Of a DNA stretch of 16,397 nt, positions 1 to 5,685 are shown piece by piece. This stretch comes from Casp-actino8 sp044355095 (GTDB lineage: Bacteria; Actinomycetota; Acidimicrobiia; Acidimicrobiales; Ilumatobacteraceae): NCBI GenBank assembly GCA_044355095.1, contig JBIKYT010000046.1, positions 1 through 16,397 on the forward strand, read 5' to 3'. The notes below the pieces were generated by a model. That model was not told the DNA's origin. It was given only the letters and a program-made list of their open reading frames with translations, and searched no databases. Every line of letters starts with the position of its first letter. The stretch's first letter is position 1. The position numbers and the translations under genes are program-made.

Positions 1-167
1 AAATCTTGGGTCAGTACAACCCACGCACCGAGCCTTCGGTCATCAATCTCGACAACGACAAGGCTGTTGCCTGGTTGATGAAGGGCGCACAGCCCACCGA
101 GCGCGTCAAGAAGATTCTTGAAATCTCGGGCGCATGGGCACAGTTCACTGCTGCTCGCGCTAAGTGA
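1..167 (+). CDS. rpsP: 30S ribosomal protein S16, 3' part only
   Basis: The reading frame is open from the window edge (first full codon at base 3) to TGA at 165-167 and gives about 54 residues. They begin ILGQYNPRTEP and include the conserved C-terminal half of S16 (WLMKGAQPTERVKKIL). S16 is a primary-binding protein of the small ribosomal subunit, needed for 30S assembly. The N-terminal part lies outside the window. It is followed 10 bases later by the KH-domain gene, the usual order in actinobacteria (rpsP-khpA-rimM-trmD-rplS). Identification rests on this residue pattern and the cluster order. Confidence 0.93.
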   Translation, partial: ILGQYNPRTEPSVINLDNDKAVAWLMKGAQPTERVKKILEISGAWAQFTAARAK

Positions 168-177
168 TTCAGTTGTC

Positions 178-441
178 ATGACTGATCCCAACGAAATTTC
201 TTCGCCCACAGCTGTTGCTGTGTTGACTCACGTTGTTCGTTCAATTGTTGATGATCCCGATGCAGTCAATGTTGCCGAAACTGAAGGTCGCAATCGTTTG
301 CGTCTTGAAGTGAAGGTTGGTCCCGGAGACCTCGGTCGAGTGATCGGTCGTCGTGGTCGTACTGCTCAAAGCATTCGCACACTCGTGCGTGCCGCTGCCG
401 CTAAAGATGGTCGCGAAGTCGACGTCGACTTCGTTGACTGA
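178..441 (+). CDS. khpA: KH-domain RNA-binding protein KhpA
   Basis: This is an 87-residue protein of the small single-KH family (YlqC/KhpA), which binds RNA and in several Gram-positive bacteria pairs with KhpB. The GxxG RNA-contact loop is visible as G57-R-R-G60 in GRVIGRRGRTAQSIRT, after the typical helix TAVAVLTHVVRSIVDDP. The ATG at 178 is preferred over an upstream in-frame TTG at 118, because the latter would lie inside rpsP and add 20 residues not usual in the family. It starts 10 bases after the rpsP stop and is followed almost directly by rimM, so the genes are probably one transcript. No strong ribosome binding site is seen, so translational coupling is likely (inference). Confidence 0.9.
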   Translation: MTDPNEISSPTAVAVLTHVVRSIVDDPDAVNVAETEGRNRLRLEVKVGPGDLGRVIGRRGRTAQSIRTLVRAAAAKDGREVDVDFVD

Positions 442-461
442 TTGTGGTTCACGGAGTTTCC

Positions 462-983
462 GTGACTGCTGAAAAAACTCCCGAAGGCCTTTTAGAAGTA
501 GGCCGTTTTGGTCGCCCCCACGGTGTGAAAGGGCAGATCTACATCAAGTTGTCGACCGATCGTTCTGAGCGCGTCCAAGTTGGTGCACAGTTGTGGGCCG
601 GTGAGTGGTTTGAAGTGTCTGCACGAACATCAATGGTTAACACTGGCGCCGATCGTTGGGTGGTTGGACTTGTGGGCATTGACGATCGCAATGATGTTGA
701 GCGTCTTGTGAACAAGGTTGTGTGGGCCGAACCGATCGATGACCCAGATGCGGTATGGGTGCATCAAGTGATTGGCGCACGAGTCGTTGGTACAGATGGC
801 ATCGATCGCGGCACTTGCATCGCTGTTCTGAAGAATCCAGCAAACGATTTACTTGAACTTGAATCTGGTGCACTTGTCCCAGTGATTTTTGTTGAATCAG
901 TCGTGCCCGATGACGCTGACGGATTTGTGATCACTATTGATCCGCCCGACGGTCTGTTTGAAGTTTTCGAAGACACGAAGTAG
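462..983 (+). CDS. rimM: 16S rRNA processing protein RimM
   Basis: RimM assists maturation of the 30S head domain through binding to S19. The protein shows the N-terminal RimM signature GRFGRPHGVKG (about residues 14-24) and a C-terminal PRC-barrel region (DLLELESGALVPVIF, then IDPPDGLFEV). The GTG at 462 gives 173 residues and has ACGGAG at 451-456 with a 5-base spacing. An earlier in-frame GTG at 444 would add six residues but has no binding site in front of it, so 462 is preferred. The stop TAG at 981-983 is five bases before trmD. Confidence 0.93.
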   Translation: MTAEKTPEGLLEVGRFGRPHGVKGQIYIKLSTDRSERVQVGAQLWAGEWFEVSARTSMVNTGADRWVVGLVGIDDRNDVERLVNKVVWAEPIDDPDAVWVHQVIGARVVGTDGIDRGTCIAVLKNPANDLLELESGALVPVIFVESVVPDDADGFVITIDPPDGLFEVFEDTK

Positions 984-988
984 TTCAC

Positions 989-1738
989 ATGCGCGTTGAT
1001 GTTTTCACCATCTTCCCGAGCATCGTGAACAACTTTTGTTCCGAGAGTTTGTTGGGTAAATGCCGCGAATCAGGTCTGCTTGATCTGCGAAGTCACGACC
1101 TACGTGAGCACACCACGGATGTGCATCGCACGGTTGATGACGCCCCCTTTGGCGGAGGTGCCGGCATGGTGATGCGGGCCGAGCCGATTTTCGCCTCGGT
1201 TGAGGCTGCTCAACCTCCACGACCTTTGTTCTTGTTGAGCCCAGGTGGTCGGCGTTTCGATCAGGCCTTCGCCCATGAGTTGGCTGCCACCCACGAAGGT
1301 CCCTCTGGTGGGTTCAGCTTGCTGTGCGGTCGCTATGAAGGAATTGACCATCGGGTTCGCGAACACCTCGTTGATGGCGAAATCAGTATTGGCGATGTGG
1401 TCTTGTCGGGTGGCGAAGTTGCTGCTTGCCTCATCATCGAGGCCGTGACCCGCCTGTTACCTGGGGCGATGGGCAATGCTCAGAGTCCAGTGACCGAGAG
1501 TTTTGGGGCGACCAACCTGCTTGAAGAGCCCCATTTCACCCGCCCAGCCGAGTTCCGGGGATGGGAGGTTCCCGATGTTTTACGGGGTGGCAACCATGCC
1601 CAGGTCGAAAGTTGGCGATTGGCTCAGGCCTTGCATCGCACCATCAGCCAGCGACCCGACCTCATCGAGGCTCGGGGAGGACTTTCAAATGATGAGCTCG
1701 CCCTGTTGGAGAAGTTCCCTGCTATCCCGTATCCTTGA
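989..1738 (+). CDS. trmD: tRNA (guanine-N1)-methyltransferase TrmD
   Basis: TrmD methylates N1 of G37 in tRNAs with a G36, using S-adenosylmethionine, and prevents +1 frameshifting. The 249-residue length is normal. Visible family motifs are FTIFP near the start, PFGGGAGM (53-60), LLCGRYEGIDHRV (111-123), the knot segment EISIGDVVLSGGE (131-143), and PHFTRP...VPDVLRGGNHAQV (181-206). The residue in the place usually held by the general-base Asp (Asp169 of the E. coli enzyme, in the pattern EDSF) appears to be Glu170 here (TESF). It sits in the rpsP-khpA-rimM-trmD-rplS cluster with a five-base gap after rimM. Confidence 0.96.
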   Translation: MRVDVFTIFPSIVNNFCSESLLGKCRESGLLDLRSHDLREHTTDVHRTVDDAPFGGGAGMVMRAEPIFASVEAAQPPRPLFLLSPGGRRFDQAFAHELAATHEGPSGGFSLLCGRYEGIDHRVREHLVDGEISIGDVVLSGGEVAACLIIEAVTRLLPGAMGNAQSPVTESFGATNLLEEPHFTRPAEFRGWEVPDVLRGGNHAQVESWRLAQALHRTISQRPDLIEARGGLSNDELALLEKFPAIPYP

Positions 1739-1799
1739 CAAGCCGTGACTGCGATCTACCCAGGTCGTATGTCCCTGAAAAGTTCTAAGGAAACCCGTC

Positions 1800-2147
1800 A
1801 TGAAGACCACCGACATCGTTGACCTACAACACATCCGCTCCGACATTCCTGTATTCGGTCCCGGAGATGAACTGAAGGTTCATGTGCGCGTTGTTGAAAG
1901 TGGCAAAGAGCGTATTCAGATTTTCCAGGGCAACGTCATCGGACGTCATGGCTCGGGAATTCAAGAGACCTATACCGTTCGCAAAATCAGCTACGGCGTT
2001 GGTGTTGAGCGCACATTCCCCGTGCACACCCCAACAGTTGCCAAGATCGAAGTCATGAAGCGTGGCGATGTTCGCCGTGCCAAGTTGTACTACTTGCGTG
2101 ACCGCACCGGTAAGGCTGCCAAGGTTCGCGAAAAGCGCGACTTCTGA
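1800..2147 (+). CDS. rplS: 50S ribosomal protein L19
   Basis: L19 sits at the 30S-50S interface. The 115 residues carry the family pattern: FGPGDELKVHVRVVESGKERIQ, then FQGNVIGRHGSGI, then YGVGVERTFPVH and a basic end (RRAKLYYLRDRTGKAAKVREKRDF). AAGGAAA at 1787-1793 is a good ribosome binding site 6 bases before ATG. A perfect TTGACA lies at 1735-1740 across the trmD stop, with a weak TACCCA 16 bases later. A separate internal promoter is therefore possible but not convincing. The 61-base leader separates it from trmD, so rplS may be read both from the operon and on its own. Confidence 0.97.
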   Translation: MKTTDIVDLQHIRSDIPVFGPGDELKVHVRVVESGKERIQIFQGNVIGRHGSGIQETYTVRKISYGVGVERTFPVHTPTVAKIEVMKRGDVRRAKLYYLRDRTGKAAKVREKRDF

Positions 2148-2154
2148 TTTCATT

Positions 2155-2168
2155 GGGAAATCTTTCCC
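2155..2168 (+). terminator. short hairpin after rplS, possible terminator
   Basis: GGGAA and TTCCC form a 5-bp stem with a 4-base loop seven bases after the rplS stop. The following 30 bases are T-rich but lack a clean T run. This could end the ribosomal operon or only protect its 3' end. Confidence 0.35.
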
Positions 2169-2214
2169 TTCGTATCTGTTGTTACGTTTGCTTTAACGAC
2201 TTGAGTGTTGTCCA

Positions 2215-2526
2215 TTGAGCACCGACGATCTCGAAGACTTCGAGGCTGATCGCGAACTCCACCTCGCGCAGGAATATCAGGACGTTGCGGGCATGTTCCG
2301 TTACGCCATTGAAACCGAGCGCCGGTTTTACTTGGCCAATTCTGTAGATGTCAATGTCAAAGGTGACAGCACACGGCCACTGATCGAAGTGGAACTCACC
2401 GACGCATGGGTATGGGACATGTACCGCAAGAGCCGATTCGTCCCGAAGGTACGAATTTTCAGTTTCAAAGACGTGAACGTCGAGGAACTCCCGCAAGAAG
2501 ACTTGACCGATCTCGACAAGGCCTAG
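2215..2526 (+). CDS. DUF2469 family protein
   Basis: This 103-residue acidic protein belongs to DUF2469, a family restricted largely to actinobacteria, with no established function. The typical order DLEDFEADRELHLAQEY, ETERRFYLANSV, DAWVWDMYRKSRFV and FKDVNVEEL is clear, and it resembles M. tuberculosis Rv2901c as remembered. TTG at 2215 is chosen because it yields the conserved MSxxDLE start and no other start codon fits. No good ribosome binding site is seen. In other actinobacteria the gene lies between rnhB and yraN downstream of rplS; here rnhB and lepB are missing from that place, while the yraN neighbour is kept. The last 120 bases are shared with the only ATG available for the next gene. 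Confidence 0.9.
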   Translation: MSTDDLEDFEADRELHLAQEYQDVAGMFRYAIETERRFYLANSVDVNVKGDSTRPLIEVELTDAWVWDMYRKSRFVPKVRIFSFKDVNVEELPQEDLTDLDKA

Positions 2527-2894
2527 TTGCGCCAACTCAATCAACACACAACCAAAGTTTTGGTGCGTGGGGAGAAGAGCTCGTTGCCGAGTGGTATCGC
2601 AACCACGGCTACCAGATCGTCGCGCGAAATTGGCGTTGTCGACAGGGCGAAATTGACATCATTGCCAGTCGCGATTTAGTGATCGTGATTTGCGAAGTGA
2701 AAACCCGAGCGACTGCCGATTTTGGATCGCCGGCTTTAGCGGTTGATGCAAACAAACAACAGCGACTTCGCCGGTTGGCAGCTCACTGGCTCAGCGAACA
2801 TCCGAACAATCGTGTTTCAGTTCGCTTTGATGTGGCTGCAGTGATCGGACCGAAAGAAGAAGTGTCGCTCGAGGTCATCGAGGCAGCGTTTTGA
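2406..2894 (+). CDS. yraN: YraN/UPF0102 family nuclease-like protein (start uncertain)
   Basis: YraN proteins have a PD-(D/E)XK nuclease-like fold; their cellular role is not settled. The conserved domain runs from FGAWGEELVAEWY (about base 2560) through NWRCRQGEIDIIA and ICEVKTRATADFGSP to the end, so the EID and EVK catalytic-type residues are present. The start is a problem. The only in-frame ATG/GTG/TTG codons are ATG 2406 and 2412, inside DUF2469. They would give 162 residues with a 40-residue basic N-terminal extension unlike the family. Either there is a long overlap, a non-standard start near 2530-2555, a -1 frameshift from DUF2469, or a sequence error. The comM and dprA genes often found next are absent. 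Confidence 0.85.
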   Translation: MGMGHVPQEPIRPEGTNFQFQRRERRGTPARRLDRSRQGLVAPTQSTHNQSFGAWGEELVAEWYRNHGYQIVARNWRCRQGEIDIIASRDLVIVICEVKTRATADFGSPALAVDANKQQRLRRLAAHWLSEHPNNRVSVRFDVAAVIGPKEEVSLEVIEAAF

Positions 2895-2900
2895 GCAGAT

Positions 2901-3164
2901 CTACGCGTGAGTCTTCACTTCGCGGTCCCAGCACGTGTAGTGCCAGTGCCGACGCAGATCGGGAGCGTCGTGAGGCACTGCGACGTTGTGCCCCATGCCC
3001 GCAGGAATCTCTTGGTGACATCCTGGGCAAATATAGGTTTTGAGAGCCTGATAGGGCTGAATACGGCGTACTTCGACCGTCCCGTACAAACCTGACCAGA
3101 TGCCGGGTGCTTTCTTGCCCGTTTTGGTGCTCGGCTTCTTGGCTGGTTTTTTACTGGTAGCCAT
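2901..3164 (-). CDS. small actinobacterial zinc-ribbon-like protein
   Basis: This 87-residue protein has a Lys-rich, low-complexity N-terminus (residues 1-19) and then a compact domain with CPGCHQEIPAG, a central GHNV and HWHYTCW near the end. Two Cys, several His and a last Cys look like a structural zinc site. It matches my recollection of a widespread actinobacterial family often labelled 'ATP/GTP-binding protein', though no nucleotide-binding motif is visible. Function is unknown. ATG is at 3164-3162, 15 bases after the stop of the tiny membrane gene upstream on the same strand, so the two probably form a small operon. It converges with YraN across a six-base gap. Confidence 0.8.
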   Translation of the reverse strand: MATSKKPAKKPSTKTGKKAPGIWSGLYGTVEVRRIQPYQALKTYICPGCHQEIPAGMGHNVAVPHDAPDLRRHWHYTCWDREVKTHA

Positions 3165-3179
3165 GGGTTGGTCGGTCCG

Positions 3180-3290
3180 TCAGCCGGTGAAGGCCCAGGC
3201 CACCAAAGCAACCACTGCGATCGCTGCGGCGACGACAAAGACATAGTCAGCGCGGCGAGCCCGAAATTTCCGATAAGGGTTGAATCCCAT
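3180..3290 (-). CDS. 36-residue single-span membrane protein
   Basis: A short minus-strand frame from ATG (3290-3288) to TGA (3182-3180) encodes MGFNPYRKF, a basic stretch RARRADY, then one hydrophobic helix VFVVAAAIAVVALVAWAF and a Thr-Gly end. The layout (MGFNP start, basic patch, one transmembrane helix) recalls a conserved family of tiny actinobacterial membrane proteins. That recollection is from pattern memory. Codon use is like its neighbours. The next gene on the strand starts 15 bases on. Its ATG overlaps the annotated ATG of the divergent crotonase gene by two bases, so the start of one of the two may lie elsewhere. The basic residues before the helix suggest an N-in orientation. 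Confidence 0.65.
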   Translation of the reverse strand: MGFNPYRKFRARRADYVFVVAAAIAVVALVAWAFTG

Positions 3291-4128
3291 GTCACTCATT
3301 ATCGTTCAAGATGTGAGCACAACCTCGGATACACAGAATAAGAACTACGAAACTCTCTTAGTTGAGCGCAACGGTGGAGTTGTCACCATTACGTTCAATC
3401 GCCCTAAGCGTAAGAATGCCGTCAATGGCGTGATGTGGATTGAGTTGCTTGAATTGCTGACCGAGATTCAGCACACTTCATCTGATCGAGTGGTCGTTCT
3501 CACGGGAGCAAATGATGAGTTCTGTAGCGGTGCTGATTTGGTTGCGATGGGTGACGGCAGTGGCCGAGCCCACAGCCACTCGTACTACTCAATGCGTGAA
3601 GTCACCGGTGTGATTATGGCGTTGTCGCGTTTGCCGCAACCCACGATCGCCAAAGTGCGTGGAGTTGCAGTAGGTGTTGGTTGCAACATGGCCCTTGGTT
3701 GCGACTTGGTTGTCGCTTCAGAAACCGCACGTTTTTCGCAGATCTTTTCAAAGCGCGGTATGTCGCTTGATGGTGGCGGTTCCTGGTTGTTGCCTCGCCG
3801 AGTCGGTTTGCACCGGGCTAAAGAACTTGCCTTCTTTGCTGACATCATTGACGCCGCCGAAGCTGATCGCATTGGTTTGGTGAATCGGGTTGTGCCTGAT
3901 GACCAACTCGATGCTTTTGTGGCCGAATGGACCGATCGCTTGATTGCGTTGCCACCGATTGCGTTGGCTCAATCGAAGCGCATGCTGAACAACTCAATGA
4001 ACGTCACTCTTGAAGAAGCCCTTGATGACGAAGGCGTTGCGCAAACAGTGAACTTTGGTACCAAAGACACCCCCGAAGCCATCGCTGCTTGGATGGAAAA
4101 GCGCAACCCGGTCTTCAAAGGCCGCTGA
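3289..4128 (+). CDS. crotonase-fold protein (enoyl-CoA hydratase/isomerase family)
   Basis: This 279-residue protein has the crotonase (ECH/isomerase) fold. Visible are the NRPKRKNAVN segment (38-46), the oxyanion-hole and CoA-binding region GANDEFCSGADL (73-84), and GVAVGVGCNMALGCDLVVAS (125-144). The two Glu of classic hydratases (in GGGCE and PEI of the rat enzyme) are replaced, with Asn133 at the first place. Asp161 in SLDGGGSWLLPR lies where PaaG-like isomerases keep a catalytic Asp. An isomerase, or another acyl-CoA reaction, is more likely than plain hydration (inference). ATG 3289 has AAGGG nine bases before it. GTG 3313 is an alternative that would remove the overlap with the divergent gene. 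The substrate is unknown. Confidence 0.85.
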   Translation: MSLIIVQDVSTTSDTQNKNYETLLVERNGGVVTITFNRPKRKNAVNGVMWIELLELLTEIQHTSSDRVVVLTGANDEFCSGADLVAMGDGSGRAHSHSYYSMREVTGVIMALSRLPQPTIAKVRGVAVGVGCNMALGCDLVVASETARFSQIFSKRGMSLDGGGSWLLPRRVGLHRAKELAFFADIIDAAEADRIGLVNRVVPDDQLDAFVAEWTDRLIALPPIALAQSKRMLNNSMNVTLEEALDDEGVAQTVNFGTKDTPEAIAAWMEKRNPVFKGR

Positions 4129-4143
4129 CTCATTTGCTGCTTG

Positions 4144-4166
4144 CCGATTCACTAGTTTGTAATCGG
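4144..4166 (+). promoter_or_regulatory. inverted repeat touching the next start codon
   Basis: CCGATT (4144-4149) and AATCGG (4161-4166) form a 6-bp stem with an 11-base loop. The last base is the G of the GTG start of the following gene, and no ribosome binding site is seen in the loop or before it. It could be an operator or an RNA hairpin that limits initiation, or a remnant terminator of the crotonase gene. Confidence 0.3.
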
Positions 4167-4909
4167 TGACTCAGCGAACGACGCAACACTTGGCAGGCCG
4201 ATGGGCATTGCGCGCCTCGCTCGGTGTTTTCATCGTAGGTCTGTTGTTTGGTGGTGCTGGTTTCTCAACTGCTCATGCGTCGGTTCCGCCGACCACGATT
4301 CCAGTTGATGAACCAGTTGAAGGTGGGGGAGGCGTCGAAGTCCCGACCGATCAATCAACGACTGTTCCTGCGCCGACGAATACCGTGCCGGCAAGTTGCT
4401 TCATTCCGACACCAGTTCAAGCAACCTTTGTTGGTCGCTTATCGGCTTCTGATCGTCGTACCGCGCGTTTTGATGTCGTGCAAATGCGCGGTGGTTCACT
4501 TGAGGGATATGTGGTCGCCAGTTTGGTTGACGTGCAATACGACGAAGATGTGCGTTATCTCAACCTTGAGCAGAGTTACATCGTCGCCGTTGGTATTGAT
4601 CAAACCTCGGGTGTGTTGTATTCAAAAATCCGTGACCCCGAACCGTTGTATGGCGGAAGCCAAGTAGTCGGATTGAATTCGGGAGTGAAGTGTCCGGAAG
4701 TCGAAGATGCGGTACGCACATTGACGATGGACGCTCGTTCAGTTGAAAGCGGAGTATTGGCGCCACTGAAGACCGCTAAAGGCAAACTTGCTCAGGCGAT
4801 TCTCTTACCGTTTTTGTGGGTGTTTGGTGGCCTATTTGGTCTGGCAACCATCCGTGCGTTCATCGTGATGGTCTACCGCACTGGCCAGCGGGCCTGGAGT
4901 GGTCAGTGA
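4166..4909 (+). CDS. secreted, C-terminally membrane-anchored protein of unknown function
   Basis: I do not recognise this 247-residue protein. It has an N-terminal signal or anchor (ALRASLGVFIVGLLFGGAGF, about 14-33) with a possible cleavage after AHA. A Pro/Thr-rich, Gly-containing linker follows (about 40-75), then an extracytoplasmic domain of mostly beta-type pattern with two Cys (in PASCFIPTP and VKCPEVED) that could form a disulfide. A C-terminal hydrophobic helix (LPFLWVFGGLFGLATIRAFIV, about 214-234) precedes a short basic tail. The topology suggests an outside domain tethered by a C-terminal span. GTG at 4166 is used; there is no clear ribosome binding site. Its stop lies inside the first unit of a 17-bp tandem repeat. 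Confidence 0.8.
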   Translation: MTQRTTQHLAGRWALRASLGVFIVGLLFGGAGFSTAHASVPPTTIPVDEPVEGGGGVEVPTDQSTTVPAPTNTVPASCFIPTPVQATFVGRLSASDRRTARFDVVQMRGGSLEGYVVASLVDVQYDEDVRYLNLEQSYIVAVGIDQTSGVLYSKIRDPEPLYGGSQVVGLNSGVKCPEVEDAVRTLTMDARSVESGVLAPLKTAKGKLAQAILLPFLWVFGGLFGLATIRAFIVMVYRTGQRAWSGQ

Positions 4910-4960
4910 TATCGAGTGGTCAGTGATATGGAGCGGTCAGTAATACGGAGCGGTCAGTAG
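4900..4960. repeat. 17-bp tandem repeat between convergent genes (about 3.6 copies)
   Basis: Units TGGTCAGTGATATCGAG (4900-4916), TGGTCAGTGATATGGAG (4917-4933), CGGTCAGTAATACGGAG (4934-4950) and a partial CGGTCAGTAG (4951-4960) stand head to tail. The first holds the TGA stop of the upstream gene. The last ends exactly one base before the rpe stop on the other strand. Adjacent units differ by one to four bases. Confidence 0.9.
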
Positions 4961-5650
4961 TTATTGTGCGGCGCGAGCAGCAGTAGCTTTCGCACGCAAG
5001 TCTTTGACTGCGAATTCAAGACCTTCGGTATAGCGGAACAAAGCGGTTCCGGCAATCAACACATTGGCGCCGGCTGCGGCCGCACCTTCAATTGTGGAAG
5101 GCCCAATGCCACCGTCAACTTCGATGTTGACTTGATCAGAGAGTCCGCGACGTTCGATCAGTGCTTTGAGTTCGCGAATCTTGGGTTCCATTGATGCGAT
5201 GTACGACTGGCCACCAAAGCCAGGGTTCACTGTCATCACCAACACCATGTCAACGAGGTCAAGTACATGTTCAATTTCGCTAATGGGCGTGTGCGGGTTG
5301 AGGGCAACGGCAGCGTTGGCTCCCATTGAATTGATATTGCCTAACGTGCGATGTAAATGCGGGCAGGCCTCGGCGTGAACGATGAGACGACTGCAACCCG
5401 CGTCGACATAGCGCTGAGCCAAAACGTCTGGTGTGAGCACCATGAGGTGCGCTTCAAAAGGCTTCTTGGTGTATTTGCGGGCTGACGCAATGACGTCGGG
5501 TCCAAAGGTGAGGTTGGGGACGAACTGGCCATCCATGACGTCCCACTGGAAGAGGTCAACGCCCGCGGCATCAAGTGCCTCAACTTCGGCCCCAAGCTTT
5601 GAGAAGTCGCACGGCAAGACAGAGGGGGAGATCATGATCGGTAAGGACAC
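4961..5650 (-). CDS. rpe: ribulose-phosphate 3-epimerase
   Basis: This enzyme interconverts D-ribulose 5-phosphate and D-xylulose 5-phosphate in the pentose phosphate pathway. The 229-residue TIM-barrel protein shows ISPSVLPCDFSKLG at the start, the metal/catalytic WDVMDGQFVPN (about 35-45), EAHLMV with its His, VNPGFGGQ, and EVDGGIGPSTI with the second catalytic Asp, followed by the phosphate-binding GANVLIAGTALF. GTG at 5650 is taken as the start; ATG at 5635 (MISPSVL) is equally plausible and no binding site separates them. The start lies 36 bases from the divergent methyltransferase gene, so any promoters must overlap coding sequence. It converges with the 4166 gene over the tandem repeat. 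Confidence 0.96.
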   Translation of the reverse strand: MSLPIMISPSVLPCDFSKLGAEVEALDAAGVDLFQWDVMDGQFVPNLTFGPDVIASARKYTKKPFEAHLMVLTPDVLAQRYVDAGCSRLIVHAEACPHLHRTLGNINSMGANAAVALNPHTPISEIEHVLDLVDMVLVMTVNPGFGGQSYIASMEPKIRELKALIERRGLSDQVNIEVDGGIGPSTIEGAAAAGANVLIAGTALFRYTEGLEFAVKDLRAKATAARAAQ

Positions 5651-5685
5651 GCCAACACGCTAGTCGGCTCTAGCCTGCGAGGGGT

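Noticed and set aside
118..177. Upstream TTG start extending KhpA by 20 residues
   Set aside because: It lies within rpsP, and the family normally starts near the ATG at 178.
2915..3295. Longer minus-strand reading frame across the small genes
   Set aside because: It is a shadow of the two small minus-strand genes in another frame; its composition and content show no family pattern, whereas the other frame gives a CxxC/HxH protein and a clean membrane helix.
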